NCBI GenBank assembly: GCA_021647405.1 | Contig: JAKIUU010000032.1 | Location: 1 to 25,599 of the forward strand | DNA from: Flavobacteriaceae bacterium | GTDB lineage: Bacteria; Bacteroidota; Bacteroidia; Flavobacteriales; Flavobacteriaceae | Reading direction: 5' to 3' | DNA: 25,599 nt | Shown: in pieces, positions 1-7,760 of the stretch | Layout of the letters: the number at the start of each line of letters is the position of its first letter | Numbering within the stretch: the first letter of the stretch is position 1 | Notes under the pieces: model-generated | Seen by the model: only the letters and a program-made list of their open reading frames with translations | The model's database searches: none | Told to the model about the DNA's origin: nothing | Made by a program: the position numbers and the translations under genes

Positions 1-174
1 GATTCGGGATGGGATGTAGCAAAACAATTGGAACGCGTTTTAATTGCCAACAATTTTAAAAACCAAATTAATGCAAACGCACAACATCAATTTTATTGCA
101 ATTCGGATATTTCTGTTTTAAAAAAAATCGTAAAAGCCCAATCTAGTATTAAAATAGATTTTCTAACTTTTTAA
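1..174 (+). CDS. murI: Probable glutamate racemase, C-terminal end (5' truncated by window)
   Basis: An open frame enters from the window edge in frame 1 and ends at TAA 172-174, giving 57 residues that begin DSGWDVAKQLERVLIANNF and end with a FYCNSDISVLKKIV-type segment. The opening Asp-Ser-Gly followed by an amphipathic helix, then an F-Y-x-(S/T) strand near the C-terminus, resembles the end of bacterial glutamate racemases, which make D-glutamate for peptidoglycan in the cytoplasm. The catalytic cysteines would lie upstream, outside the window, so the identification rests only on the tail. It converges on the carbonic-anhydrase-like gene with 1 nt between the two stop codons. A possible terminator for it lies inside that opposing gene at 231-269. 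Confidence 0.6.
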   Translation, partial: DSGWDVAKQLERVLIANNFKNQINANAQHQFYCNSDISVLKKIVKAQSSIKIDFLTF

Positions 175-175
175 A

Positions 176-685
176 CTAACCGTACCAACTGGCATATTTT
201 AGATAATTGTTGGCAATGCGTTCAATTTCTCCTGTTATTAATTCTTGATTAACAGGTTTTAATTTTTTTGCAGGAATACCAGCATATATAAAACCTGATT
301 CTAAAGCGGTGTTTTGGGTAACTACGGCGCCAGCAGCCACAATAACATTCGATTCAACTGTACAACCATCCATAACAATGGCGCCCATGCCAATCAAAAC
401 ATTATCTTTAATAATACAACCATGCACCATGGCATTGTGCCCAATAGAAACATTATTACCAATTTTTGTAGGGTGCGTTTCATAAGTACAGTGTATTATG
501 GCCCCATCTTGAATGTTAACTTTATTGCCTATCCTTATAAAATTCACATCTCCTCTTACAACGGCATTAAACCACACACTGCAAAAATTTCCCATTACAA
601 CATCTCCTACAAGGGTTGCATTTTCAGAAAAATAACACGATTTACCGTATTGGGGTGTCTTACCTAAAAGGGGTTTAATTAACAT
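176..685 (-). CDS. Gamma-class carbonic anhydrase family protein (left-handed beta-helix)
   Basis: This is a 169-residue protein made largely of hexapeptide repeats (IGNKVNIQDGAIIH, IGNNVSIGHNAMVHG, IKDNVLIGMGAIVMDG), the left-handed parallel beta-helix fold of the gamma-CA/YrdA/PaaY family. The three zinc histidines of the family are present as H65, H83 and H88; the last two have the GHxxxxH spacing seen in Cam. Length and ATG start match short cytoplasmic family members. It begins 5 nt after the stop of the PorP/SprF gene, so the two are probably co-transcribed. Family members include active carbonic anhydrases and proteins with no detectable activity, so the substrate is not certain. Confidence 0.88.
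   Translation of the reverse strand: MLIKPLLGKTPQYGKSCYFSENATLVGDVVMGNFCSVWFNAVVRGDVNFIRIGNKVNIQDGAIIHCTYETHPTKIGNNVSIGHNAMVHGCIIKDNVLIGMGAIVMDGCTVESNVIVAAGAVVTQNTALESGFIYAGIPAKKLKPVNQELITGEIERIANNYLKYASWYG
231..269 (+). terminator. Possible Rho-independent terminator for murI, inside the opposing gene
   Basis: CCTGTTA (231-237) pairs with TAACAGG (250-256) across a 12-nt loop and is followed by TTTTAATTTTTTT on the plus strand. It lies about 55 nt past the murI stop, inside the 3' part of the convergent carbonic-anhydrase-like gene. The stem is short, so confidence is moderate. Confidence 0.4.
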
Positions 686-690
686 TACAA

Positions 691-1659
691 CTAATACAAT
701 GAATTAATATTAGGACAAGCGGCAGCTCTTGGTGTTCTACAAAATAGGTTTACACCGAGTGTAAATTGATGGTATCCTCCTGCATCAAGAACCAAATTTC
801 CTATTTGCTGTGTGTATGTGTAAGAAACCATATAAGGGCCAAAATTCATGCCTACAATAGGTGTGAATTGTTGAAATTTTTGAATGGAATTTTTGTCAAA
901 ACTTTTACGATAAGAAATTACAAGCCATAACAAATTATTATTCTCGAGTTTTTTATAAGTTTTTAAGTTAAAATCAACAAAACTTTCTTTTGTCCGCTCT
1001 ATGTATTGACCTAAGATAGAAGGCTCAAGTTGCCATTTATTATCTTTACCAAAATAATAACCTATAGATGTGATATAACGTCTTAAATTTAGCGACTCAA
1101 AATTAGAATTTAACAAAGTTCTATCGCTTAAAAGCACATTTTTTATTGAAAAGTAAGACGACATCCCTTTAAAATGGTAAGCCATTCCAAAATCAAAATT
1201 AAAATAATTAGAGTTTCTAATAATCCCCGAAATGACAGGATCTGTTGTATTAAATGTACGTTCATCAATAGAATTCTCAACAAAAGAAACTGAAAGAGCA
1301 AACGACAATTGGTTAAATATACGGTAATTATTTCCTAATAAAACATGGTAAGCATAAGTCCCTTGAAAGCCAGTTTGCGAATGAAATCCATTTCTATCAT
1401 TATAAAAAATAAAACCCAATCCCGTTTTTTCGCCTACTTTAGAATGAAAGCTCAGTGTTTGTAAAGAAGGGAAATTTATATTATTTGGCCACTGTTGGCG
1501 GTGGGTTATTCTTAACTTGGCACAATTGCCAATACCCGCAGCTGCAGGATGTACCAAATAAATATTGTCTGACAAATAATCTGAATAAACGGGCAATGTC
1601 TCCTGTGCTTCAAGGAAGAACACAGACATAAAAAAAAACAAACTAAATACCTTTTTCAT
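691..1659 (-). CDS. PorP/SprF family outer-membrane protein (type IX secretion associated)
   Basis: A 322-residue protein starting MKKVFSLFFFMSVFFLEAQ, a clear signal peptide with cleavage expected after EAQ. The mature start ETLPVYSDYLSDNIYLVHPAAAG is the characteristic PorP/SprF opening (a few residues, then YxxN or YLxHPAxxG), followed by alternating aromatic beta-strands that suggest a membrane beta-barrel. An upstream in-frame ATG adds 20 residues (to 1719) before the signal peptide; that extension overlaps a TAnnTTTG element at 1697-1704, so the ATG at 1659 is preferred. Family members are linked to type IX secretion and gliding in Bacteroidota and often sit beside large secreted adhesins. 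None is adjacent here, so the partner is unknown. The carbonic-anhydrase-like gene follows after 5 nt. Confidence 0.85.
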   Translation of the reverse strand: MKKVFSLFFFMSVFFLEAQETLPVYSDYLSDNIYLVHPAAAGIGNCAKLRITHRQQWPNNINFPSLQTLSFHSKVGEKTGLGFIFYNDRNGFHSQTGFQGTYAYHVLLGNNYRIFNQLSFALSVSFVENSIDERTFNTTDPVISGIIRNSNYFNFDFGMAYHFKGMSSYFSIKNVLLSDRTLLNSNFESLNLRRYITSIGYYFGKDNKWQLEPSILGQYIERTKESFVDFNLKTYKKLENNNLLWLVISYRKSFDKNSIQKFQQFTPIVGMNFGPYMVSYTYTQQIGNLVLDAGGYHQFTLGVNLFCRTPRAAACPNINSLY

Positions 1660-1696
1660 TATGAGGTCAGTAGAAATTATATCAAATTTTAAGACC

Positions 1697-1704
1697 CAAA
1701 TATA
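1697..1704 (-). promoter_or_regulatory. TAnnTTTG -7 element upstream of the PorP/SprF gene
   Basis: The minus strand reads TATATTTG, matching the flavobacterial -7 consensus, 38 nt before the preferred ATG. No TTG is seen at the usual -33 spacing. Confidence 0.4.
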
Positions 1705-1767
1705 AATATATTTAATCAAGTTTAAGCTATTAAACTCAAACTTATCTCCTTAATACTTTATTTAACT

Positions 1768-1775
1768 TACTTTTG
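1768..1775 (+). promoter_or_regulatory. TAnnTTTG -7 element upstream of the Nfu gene
   Basis: TACTTTTG lies 20 nt before the ATG at 1796 and matches the flavobacterial -7 consensus. No clear -33 TTG is present. Confidence 0.45.
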
Positions 1776-1795
1776 TAATCTCTAAAAAAACCAAA

Positions 1796-2644
1796 ATGTT
1801 TAAAATATTAAAAACGGCTGATGCTTCTGTTTTAAAATTCGAATCAGATGTAATGCTGACCAAAGGAAGTTTTGAATTTTCTAAAGAAACCAATGATGCT
1901 AGCGCGCCTCTGGTATCTCAGTTATTGCAATTGCCTTTTATCACAAAAGTTTTTATCAGTGCCAATTTTATAGCCTTACAAAAAATTGATGCAATAGATT
2001 GGATAGATGTTCAGGAAGAACTAAAGTCAGTTATTGATAATTACTTCGCCCAAAACAACGGTCTTTTCAACTCACAAAAAAAGGCTCCGGTAGAGGTTTA
2101 TGCAGAAAGTACTCCCAATCCAGATGTCATGAAATTTGTAACAAATAAATTGATTTTAAAAGATGGCGATGTTGAGTTTAAAAATGCCACCCAAGCTAAA
2201 AATCATCCGTTTATAGCCTCACTTTTTGGCCTTAATTTTGTTAAAAGTATTTTTGTTGAACAGTACTACATATCGCTAACAAAAGACCCACAAACAGATT
2301 GGCAAGACATTATTCATGAGATTAGAGCCCACATTAAATTAAATTTAAAACCCATAACTAATATAAAAACTGAAGCGGTTTCAAAGACTGTCAATCCAGA
2401 ATACTTAGACGCTATTTCTCAAGAAATTATAGCCATTTTAGACGAGTATATCAAACCTGCAGTTATGGCTGATGGTGGCAATATCATTTTCGAATCTTAT
2501 AATGCAAACAGTAAAATTGTAAAGGTTATCTTAAAAGGCGCTTGTAGCGGATGTCCTTCTTCTACGGTAACTTTAAAAAACGGCATTGAAAGTACGCTTA
2601 AAAACTTATTGCCAAATAAAATTGAGAGCGTTGAGGCTTTATAA
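1796..2644 (+). CDS. NifU/Nfu-type Fe-S cluster scaffold or carrier with duplicated Nfu_N domain
   Basis: A 282-residue cytoplasmic protein with three domains. Residues about 5-90 and 100-185 are two copies of the Nfu_N fold; the second contains the typical AESTPNPDVMKFV and the first a diverged equivalent (KTADASVLKFES). Residues about 203-280 are the NifU C-terminal domain with the cluster-binding C250-S-G-C253 and the following PSSTVTLKNGIE helix. Nfu proteins bind a bridging 4Fe-4S or 2Fe-2S cluster as dimers and pass it to target enzymes. The duplicated N-domain is common in Flavobacteriia. The DUF255 lipoprotein follows 21 nt downstream on the same strand. Confidence 0.9.
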   Translation: MFKILKTADASVLKFESDVMLTKGSFEFSKETNDASAPLVSQLLQLPFITKVFISANFIALQKIDAIDWIDVQEELKSVIDNYFAQNNGLFNSQKKAPVEVYAESTPNPDVMKFVTNKLILKDGDVEFKNATQAKNHPFIASLFGLNFVKSIFVEQYYISLTKDPQTDWQDIIHEIRAHIKLNLKPITNIKTEAVSKTVNPEYLDAISQEIIAILDEYIKPAVMADGGNIIFESYNANSKIVKVILKGACSGCPSSTVTLKNGIESTLKNLLPNKIESVEAL

Positions 2645-2665
2645 TAATATTTAAAACATCTCTTA

Positions 2666-4786
2666 ATGTATAAAATTACAATTCTCATCACCGCTTCTTT
2701 ACTATTATTATTTTCGTGTGATGGTCAAACAAAAAAACAAATGTCAGCACAGCAATATACCAACAGTTTAATTAAAGAAACAAGCCCCTATTTGCTACAA
2801 CATGCTCACAATCCTGTTAATTGGCATGCATGGAATGACGAATCGCTTGCGCTAGCCAAAAAAGAAAATAAATTAATAATTATCTCTATCGGATACGCTG
2901 CTTGCCATTGGTGTCATGTTATGGAACACGAAAGTTTTGAAGATACTATAGTTGCTAAAGTAATGAACAACAGCTTTATAAGTATAAAAGTAGACAGAGA
3001 AGAAAGACCCGATGTAGATCAAGTTTACATGTCGGCAGTACAACTCATGACTGGTAGTGGTGGCTGGCCCTTAAATGTTATTGCGCTTCCTGATGGTAGA
3101 CCCATTTGGGGCGGCACTTATCTCAGAAAAAAAGATTGGATTAATGCTTTAAATCAATTGGCAAAACTATATAAAGAATCACCCAAAAAAGCTGAAGGCT
3201 ATGCTGCCAATTTGACCAATGGCATAAACCAAAACAGCTTGGTCCCCCTAAATAATTCAAAAAAAGATTTCAATAAAATAGAATTGGATAAAGCCGTATC
3301 TGAATGGCAAAAAAGCTTAGATTTTAAATTTGGAGGCAGGCAAGGCGCGCCAAAGTTTCCAATTCCAAATAACTTTATCTTTTTAATGCAGTATGTATCC
3401 TCTAATAACAATTCTAAACTCCTAGATTATGTAAATACAAGTCTTACTAAAATGGCTTATGGTGGTATTTATGACCAAATTGGTGGTGGATTTTCGCGTT
3501 ATGCTACCGATAGCAAGTGGCATATTCCCCATTTTGAAAAAATGCTATACGATAACGGACAAATGCTAAGTTTGTATTCAGAAGCTTATGCTGCCACCAA
3601 AAATGAACTTTATAAAAACGTCGTTTTTGAAACGGCCTCGTTTTTAGAACGCGAATTATTAGACAAGAGCGGCGCCTTTTATTCTTCGCTTGACGCGGAT
3701 AGCAAAAATGCTGATGAAGAGCTTAAAGAAGGGGCTTTTTACAGCTGGACAAAAACCGAATTAAAAACCCTCATTAAATCTGATTTTGATTTGTTTGCCG
3801 ATTATTACAACATCAACAATTATGGGAAGTGGGAAGAAAATAATTATGTTTTAATTAGAGATAAATCTGATAGCGAAATTGCCAAATCGCATAAGATTAG
3901 CAAAAAAAAATTAAATGAAAAAGTAAAACAATGGCAGAAATTGTTGTTAGAAAAAAGAGAGAAACGCTCTAGACCAAGGCTCGACGACAAATCGTTAACC
4001 TCTTGGAATGCCCTGACCTTAAAGGGATATATTACTGCTTACAAGGTATTTGATGATAATCATTTTTTAGAAATCGCCGAAAAGAATGCCCATTTCATTC
4101 TAACAAAAATGCTAAAACCCGATGGTGGTTTATTTAGAAATTACAAAAACGGAAAAAGCAATATAGATGGGTATTTAGAAGATTATGCCAATGTTGCCAG
4201 TGCTTTTATAGATTTATATCAGGTTACTTTAGATCAAAAATGGCTGCAACTGGCCAAGCAATTAACAGACTATAGTTTTGATCATTTTTTTGATGAAAAC
4301 TCACAGATGTTTTATTTTACCTCAAACACATCGCCCAGTTTGGTTTCAAAAAAAATTGAAACTGATGACAATGTCATTCCATCTTCAAATGCAACAACAG
4401 CATTAAATCTTTTTAAATTATACCATTATTACAGTAATTCAAAATATCTAGATGTGGCTATTCAGATGTTACACAATGTTAAAGACAGAAGCATAACTTA
4501 TGGGGCTGGCGCCTCAAATTGGCTGATTTTATATTCAAATTATCTGGAAAAATATTACGAAATTGCCATTGTTGGTCCAAAAGCAGACGTATTTACACAA
4601 GCTTTTAATAAAATATATCTGCCAAATACTTTAATAGCTGCCAGCAAAACAGATTCTGATTTGCCTTTGTTAGAGAGTCGCTTTAGCGAAAACCAAACAC
4701 GTATTTATATTTGTGTTGACGGTGCCTGTAAAAGACCTGTTTCAACAGTTGATGAGGCTTTAAAACTATTAAATTTTAAAAAATAG
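2666..4786 (+). CDS. DUF255 / YyaL (SSP411-like) thioredoxin-domain lipoprotein
   Basis: A 706-residue protein. Residues 1-18 form a lipoprotein signal with lipobox L15-F-S-C18. Residues about 30-195 form the DUF255 thioredoxin-like domain with NPVNWHAW and C80-H-W-C83 followed by HVMEHESFED; GGWPLNVI and the VDREERPDVD segment are also hallmarks. Residues about 210-700 form an (alpha/alpha)-barrel of six-hairpin-glycosidase type (FGGAPKFP-like, HFEKMLYDN, DGYLEDYA and DDNVIPSSNA segments). Family function is poorly defined; the human relative is SPATA20. The lipobox implies an envelope location, which is notable because many homologues are cytoplasmic. Its stop overlaps the convergent tsaB stop region by 11 nt. 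Confidence 0.88.
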   Translation: MYKITILITASLLLLFSCDGQTKKQMSAQQYTNSLIKETSPYLLQHAHNPVNWHAWNDESLALAKKENKLIIISIGYAACHWCHVMEHESFEDTIVAKVMNNSFISIKVDREERPDVDQVYMSAVQLMTGSGGWPLNVIALPDGRPIWGGTYLRKKDWINALNQLAKLYKESPKKAEGYAANLTNGINQNSLVPLNNSKKDFNKIELDKAVSEWQKSLDFKFGGRQGAPKFPIPNNFIFLMQYVSSNNNSKLLDYVNTSLTKMAYGGIYDQIGGGFSRYATDSKWHIPHFEKMLYDNGQMLSLYSEAYAATKNELYKNVVFETASFLERELLDKSGAFYSSLDADSKNADEELKEGAFYSWTKTELKTLIKSDFDLFADYYNINNYGKWEENNYVLIRDKSDSEIAKSHKISKKKLNEKVKQWQKLLLEKREKRSRPRLDDKSLTSWNALTLKGYITAYKVFDDNHFLEIAEKNAHFILTKMLKPDGGLFRNYKNGKSNIDGYLEDYANVASAFIDLYQVTLDQKWLQLAKQLTDYSFDHFFDENSQMFYFTSNTSPSLVSKKIETDDNVIPSSNATTALNLFKLYHYYSNSKYLDVAIQMLHNVKDRSITYGAGASNWLILYSNYLEKYYEIAIVGPKADVFTQAFNKIYLPNTLIAASKTDSDLPLLESRFSENQTRIYICVDGACKRPVSTVDEALKLLNFKK

Positions 4787-5459
4787 GTTTCTTTGATTTT
4801 GTGACTAAAAAGTTTTTTAAATAAAATGGTTCAAAATAAGCGACATCTTCGGTGTCGTTTTTTTTGTATTTAATAAATGATAAATGCACCATTTCTTTTG
4901 CTGACGGAAAATAGCCTTCTTTAAAAATGGCATTCTTATGTTTACAAATTGGCTTAAACTTTTCAACACCGTCTCCTAAAAAACAAACAGGGGCTTTGTC
5001 TAAGAAATCTATAAAAGAATGCTCATCTAAAATCTTTGCTTCAATAGCAGATAATTGATTTTGCGCATTATCGCATACAGTGGTATAAACTTCCATACGT
5101 CTGGCATCTAAGAGTGGGATAATAAATCCCTCTTCAATCTTTAAGGCGTGTGCTAAAATGGTGAGGGAATCGATTGCTATTAGTGGAATTTGTAATGCAA
5201 AGCACAAACCTTTGGCAGCAGACACACCTATTCGCAAACCTGTAAATGAACCAGGCCCCTTGCCTACAGCTACAGCATCTAAATCTTTAAAATTAATATG
5301 TGCTTCTTTTAACAGTGCTTCAATTAGTGGATGTAAGCTTTCAGCATGTGAATAATTGCCCGTGTTTATATCTTTAAACGCAAGTAACTCGCCATTTTTG
5401 GCAATGCTAACAGAACAGTTTTTAGTGGCTGTTTCAATATTTAATATATAGGTGGTCAA
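4776..5459 (-). CDS. tsaB: tRNA threonylcarbamoyladenosine biosynthesis protein TsaB
   Basis: A protein of about 227 residues of the ASKHA fold: N-terminal ILNIETATKNCSVSI, then GKGPGSFTGLRIGVSAAKGL, the signature of TsaB. TsaB partners TsaD and TsaE to make t6A37 in ANN-decoding tRNAs in the cytoplasm; it is a catalytically silent paralogue of TsaD. There is no in-frame ATG near the N-terminus. The longest frame begins with a TTG at 5480, but that TTG is part of a TATCTTTG -7 element and would not be transcribed. The next in-frame TTG (5459, MTTYILNIETATK) gives the expected family N-terminus and is chosen here. The 3' end overlaps the convergent DUF255 gene by 11 nt. Confidence 0.9.
   Translation of the reverse strand: MTTYILNIETATKNCSVSIAKNGELLAFKDINTGNYSHAESLHPLIEALLKEAHINFKDLDAVAVGKGPGSFTGLRIGVSAAKGLCFALQIPLIAIDSLTILAHALKIEEGFIIPLLDARRMEVYTTVCDNAQNQLSAIEAKILDEHSFIDFLDKAPVCFLGDGVEKFKPICKHKNAIFKEGYFPSAKEMVHLSFIKYKKNDTEDVAYFEPFYLKNFLVTKSKKPIF
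4841..4865 (+). terminator. Rho-independent terminator of the DUF255 gene, inside tsaB
   Basis: CGACAT (4841-4846) pairs with GTGTCG (4852-4857, one G:T pair) across loop CTTCG, followed by eight Ts on the plus strand (4858-4865). It lies 55 nt after the plus-strand stop, within the 3' coding part of tsaB on the opposite strand, where it encodes a KKNDTEDV segment. Confidence 0.6.
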
Positions 5460-5479
5460 AGTTTCTAAATCTAGGTGCA

Positions 5480-5487
5480 AAGATACA
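5480..5487 (-). promoter_or_regulatory. -7 promoter element of tsaB
   Basis: The minus strand reads TATCTTTG followed by CA, a strong match to TAnnTTTG. It overlaps the most upstream possible TTG start and sits 20 nt before the chosen start. No -33 TTG is visible because the terminator hairpin of the upstream gene occupies that area. Confidence 0.55.
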
Positions 5488-5501
5488 TATTCACTTTATA
5501 A

Positions 5502-5540
5502 AAAAAAGGTTGTTTGAATACTTGACAAACAACCTTTTTT
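5502..5540 (-). terminator. Rho-independent terminator of the TolC-like gene
   Basis: A perfect 15-bp inverted repeat, AAAAAAGGTTGTTTG (5502-5516) and its complement (5526-5540), with a 9-nt loop and U-runs in both directions. It lies 19 nt past the TolC-like stop on the minus strand. It is symmetric, but plus-strand genes do not run into it. Confidence 0.85.
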
Positions 5541-5558
5541 CTTATCAAACCTAACTTA

Positions 5559-6938
5559 CTAATCAATATTTACTGGAATTCCGTAATAGAATTCTAGCAG
5601 TTTCGTTTTAAAAATAAAATTAAATTTTGCGCGATATAAAGCTGCTTGAACATCTACTAAGCGGTTTTTAACCTGATTAAAATCAAATGAAGTTGATTGT
5701 CCTGCCTCAAACCTTTCTTTAGCAAATCTGAATGATTCTGTTTGTGCGGCAAACGATTTTCTGGCCGCTTCAAACGATTTTAAACTCGATTTGGCATCGG
5801 TAAAGGCTCGCTCAATAGACTCACGAAGTCTTAATTTTTCGTTTGTTAAATTGTTTTGAGATAAGAGGAAATTAATTTTAGCTTTGGCAACATTGGTATT
5901 GGTTCTAAAACCACTAAAAATAGGAATTCTTAAAGACAGGTTTACTGATTGTCCAAAGTTATTATCCAGTTGCGTAAAAAAACCATTCGAAACCAAATCG
6001 CCAGTAATAGGGTTGATAAAGTCATCTTTTTTACCTTGATTGTGATTGTAAAAAGTATTAAAACCAACATTCATATTCACGCTTGGTAAATAATCGGCTT
6101 TGGCCACATCAATACCTAATTTTGCATTTTTAATACGCAATTGCGCACTTTTAATTTCAGGTCTTAAGTTTAACGATTTGGTATAAATGCCATTTACATC
6201 GTTATAAAGCATTTTGGTAGAAGTAACTTCTACGTTCACATCTTGAATATCAAAACCCTCTTTGGGTAATTGAAGTAATTGCGCAAGATTTAACAATGCC
6301 AACTCTAAATTATTTTGCGCATCAATTAATTTTCCTTCATCGCTTGCCAAAGTTGCTTCAACATCTAATAAATTGCCTTTGGGTTGTACTCCTGATTCTA
6401 CCAAACGCTTTGTTCTATCAACCTGTTCGGTGCTTAAAACCACTTGCGCTTGGGCAATTTTTAAATTTTCTTTATTAAACAACACATTTAAATAACTGTT
6501 TAAAACATTCAAAGAAATGTCATCTTTCATTTTTTGTAAGTCAAACTTACTGCTTTCGTAGCTCAGTTTAGATTGCTTAAAAATATTTGTATTTTTAAAG
6601 CCATTAAAAAAAGTGGCACTGGCATTTACGCCAAAACTATTTGAGCGTCTGTCAGCCGATTTTCGCGTATTTGTAGCCAAATCAACACTCGATCCAAAAC
6701 TAAAACTTTGAGAACTCGAACCCGAAACTGTGGGTAAAAAACTTGATTTTGCTAAAGTAATATCTTCTTTGCGCAAACTTGATGTTAAGTCTGCTCTTTT
6801 AACTGAAAGGTTGTGTTCTAGGGCATACACCACACTTTCTTTTAACGACCATTTTTTTGATTTTTTGATTGTTGATTCTTGAGAAAATCCGGCAAACGAA
6901 ATAAAAATAGCCAATAAAAACGCAATTGTTGTTTTCAT
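5559..6938 (-). CDS. TolC-family outer-membrane efflux protein
   Basis: A 459-residue protein with signal peptide MKTTIAFLLAIFISFAGFSQ and two internally similar halves rich in long alpha-helices (for example LNVLFNKENLKIAQAQVVLS and the ESFRFAKERFEAGQSTSFDF region), the OEP/TolC architecture. TolC-like trimers form the outer-membrane channel of RND, ABC or MFS pumps and type I secretion. The repeated F-x-A-G-x-x-(S/T)-x-x-(D/E) element is seen in the C-terminal half (FEAGQSTSFDF). No membrane-fusion protein or pump gene lies beside it; the neighbours are oxidase-assembly genes upstream and tsaB downstream. It is therefore an orphan channel whose partner is elsewhere. It ends in a strong terminator. 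Confidence 0.9.
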   Translation of the reverse strand: MKTTIAFLLAIFISFAGFSQESTIKKSKKWSLKESVVYALEHNLSVKRADLTSSLRKEDITLAKSSFLPTVSGSSSQSFSFGSSVDLATNTRKSADRRSNSFGVNASATFFNGFKNTNIFKQSKLSYESSKFDLQKMKDDISLNVLNSYLNVLFNKENLKIAQAQVVLSTEQVDRTKRLVESGVQPKGNLLDVEATLASDEGKLIDAQNNLELALLNLAQLLQLPKEGFDIQDVNVEVTSTKMLYNDVNGIYTKSLNLRPEIKSAQLRIKNAKLGIDVAKADYLPSVNMNVGFNTFYNHNQGKKDDFINPITGDLVSNGFFTQLDNNFGQSVNLSLRIPIFSGFRTNTNVAKAKINFLLSQNNLTNEKLRLRESIERAFTDAKSSLKSFEAARKSFAAQTESFRFAKERFEAGQSTSFDFNQVKNRLVDVQAALYRAKFNFIFKTKLLEFYYGIPVNID

Positions 6939-7008
6939 GAATAAAAATAATTTCCTATATGACGTGTAAAAGTAAAATATGTTACAGGCTTAAGCTCTTA
7001 TAGAAGTG

Positions 7009-7230
7009 TTAAATTTTCTTTTTTAGATAACGCTTGTAAAACAACACCATAGCAGCAATTACCAAGATGTAAGGCATGCTCATTAAATACAAGATGCCAT
7101 TGTTAATACCTTCGGCCATGGGGTTGTCTCCCGATTCAACAACAGCCTTACACATAGCACATTGCGCCTCTATTAACTGAGAAGTTAACAAAAAGAAAAA
7201 GAATCCAAATAATTTTAATTTAGAAAGCAT
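7009..7230 (-). CDS. Small CxxC membrane protein at the end of the oxidase-assembly operon
   Basis: A 73-residue protein I cannot assign to a named family. Residues 1-22 look like a signal peptide or membrane segment (LFGFFFFLLTSQLIEAQ). C24-A-M-C27 follows immediately, so a dithiol or metal-binding pair would lie at the outer face of the membrane. Residues about 47-66 form a second membrane helix, followed by a basic tail (KRYLKKKI) that suggests a cytoplasmic C-terminus. It begins 16 nt after the DUF420 gene and shares its strand and presumably its transcript. The position after SCO1 and DUF420 suggests, but does not show, a role in copper delivery or oxidase biogenesis. Confidence 0.75.
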   Translation of the reverse strand: MLSKLKLFGFFFFLLTSQLIEAQCAMCKAVVESGDNPMAEGINNGILYLMSMPYILVIAAMVLFYKRYLKKKI

Positions 7231-7246
7231 CTGTAAAGATATAAAC

Positions 7247-7759
7247 TTAATAATAAGGCGCTATCATAATATAAACCAACACGCCACTAACAGCTACATA
7301 TAACCATAAAGGAAATACGCTACGTGCTATTTTTTTATGCCTTTTAAAATCGCCCAATAAGGCTCTTGAAAAAGTAATTAACACAAGCGGAATAACAACT
7401 ATAGAAAGTACAATATGCGAAATTAATATAAAGTAATACACGTATTTTATATAGCCTTCGGCACCAAAATGAGTAGATTCTGAGGTCATGTGATGGGCTA
7501 TATATAAAATTAAAAAAACAACCGATAAACTCAGTGCTGTTTTCATCAACTTTTCGTGAAGTGCTTTCTTTCCGTTTTTAATGGTCCAAAAGGCAAAAAT
7601 TAAAACCGCAGCTGTTAGGGCATTTATTGCCGCGTAAATTGGTGGCAAAAAGACAGGCAAGGTATGGTCTATTTTAACCCCAAATAAAACGGCTACAACT
7701 ACGGGTACAACTATAGAAAGTAAGGTTATAATTAATTTATGTTTTTTTGTAGTCTCCAT
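7247..7759 (-). CDS. DUF420 membrane protein (CtaM-like oxidase assembly factor)
   Basis: A 170-residue integral membrane protein with about five hydrophobic helices and conserved intramembrane or loop histidines (IAHHMTSESTHFGAEG; YYFILISHIVLSIVVIPLVL). This pattern matches DUF420, whose Bacillus/Staphylococcus member CtaM (YozB) is required for heme-copper oxidase activity. It starts with ATG 1 nt downstream of the SCO1 stop, indicating tight translational linkage. It is followed by a small CxxC membrane protein. The family assignment is firm; the molecular role is inferred from family and context. Confidence 0.85.
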   Translation of the reverse strand: METTKKHKLIITLLSIVVPVVVAVLFGVKIDHTLPVFLPPIYAAINALTAAVLIFAFWTIKNGKKALHEKLMKTALSLSVVFLILYIAHHMTSESTHFGAEGYIKYVYYFILISHIVLSIVVIPLVLITFSRALLGDFKRHKKIARSVFPLWLYVAVSGVLVYIMIAPYY

Positions 7760-7760
7760 A

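Noticed and set aside
314..667. 117-codon plus-strand open frame opposite the gamma-carbonic-anhydrase gene
   Set aside because: It is rich in Asn, His and Ile codons that mirror the hexapeptide repeats on the other strand and shows no recognisable protein pattern.
5559..6938. TolC-like gene as part of a complete efflux operon
   Set aside because: No membrane-fusion or inner-membrane pump gene is adjacent on either side, and strong terminator and oxidase genes bound it.
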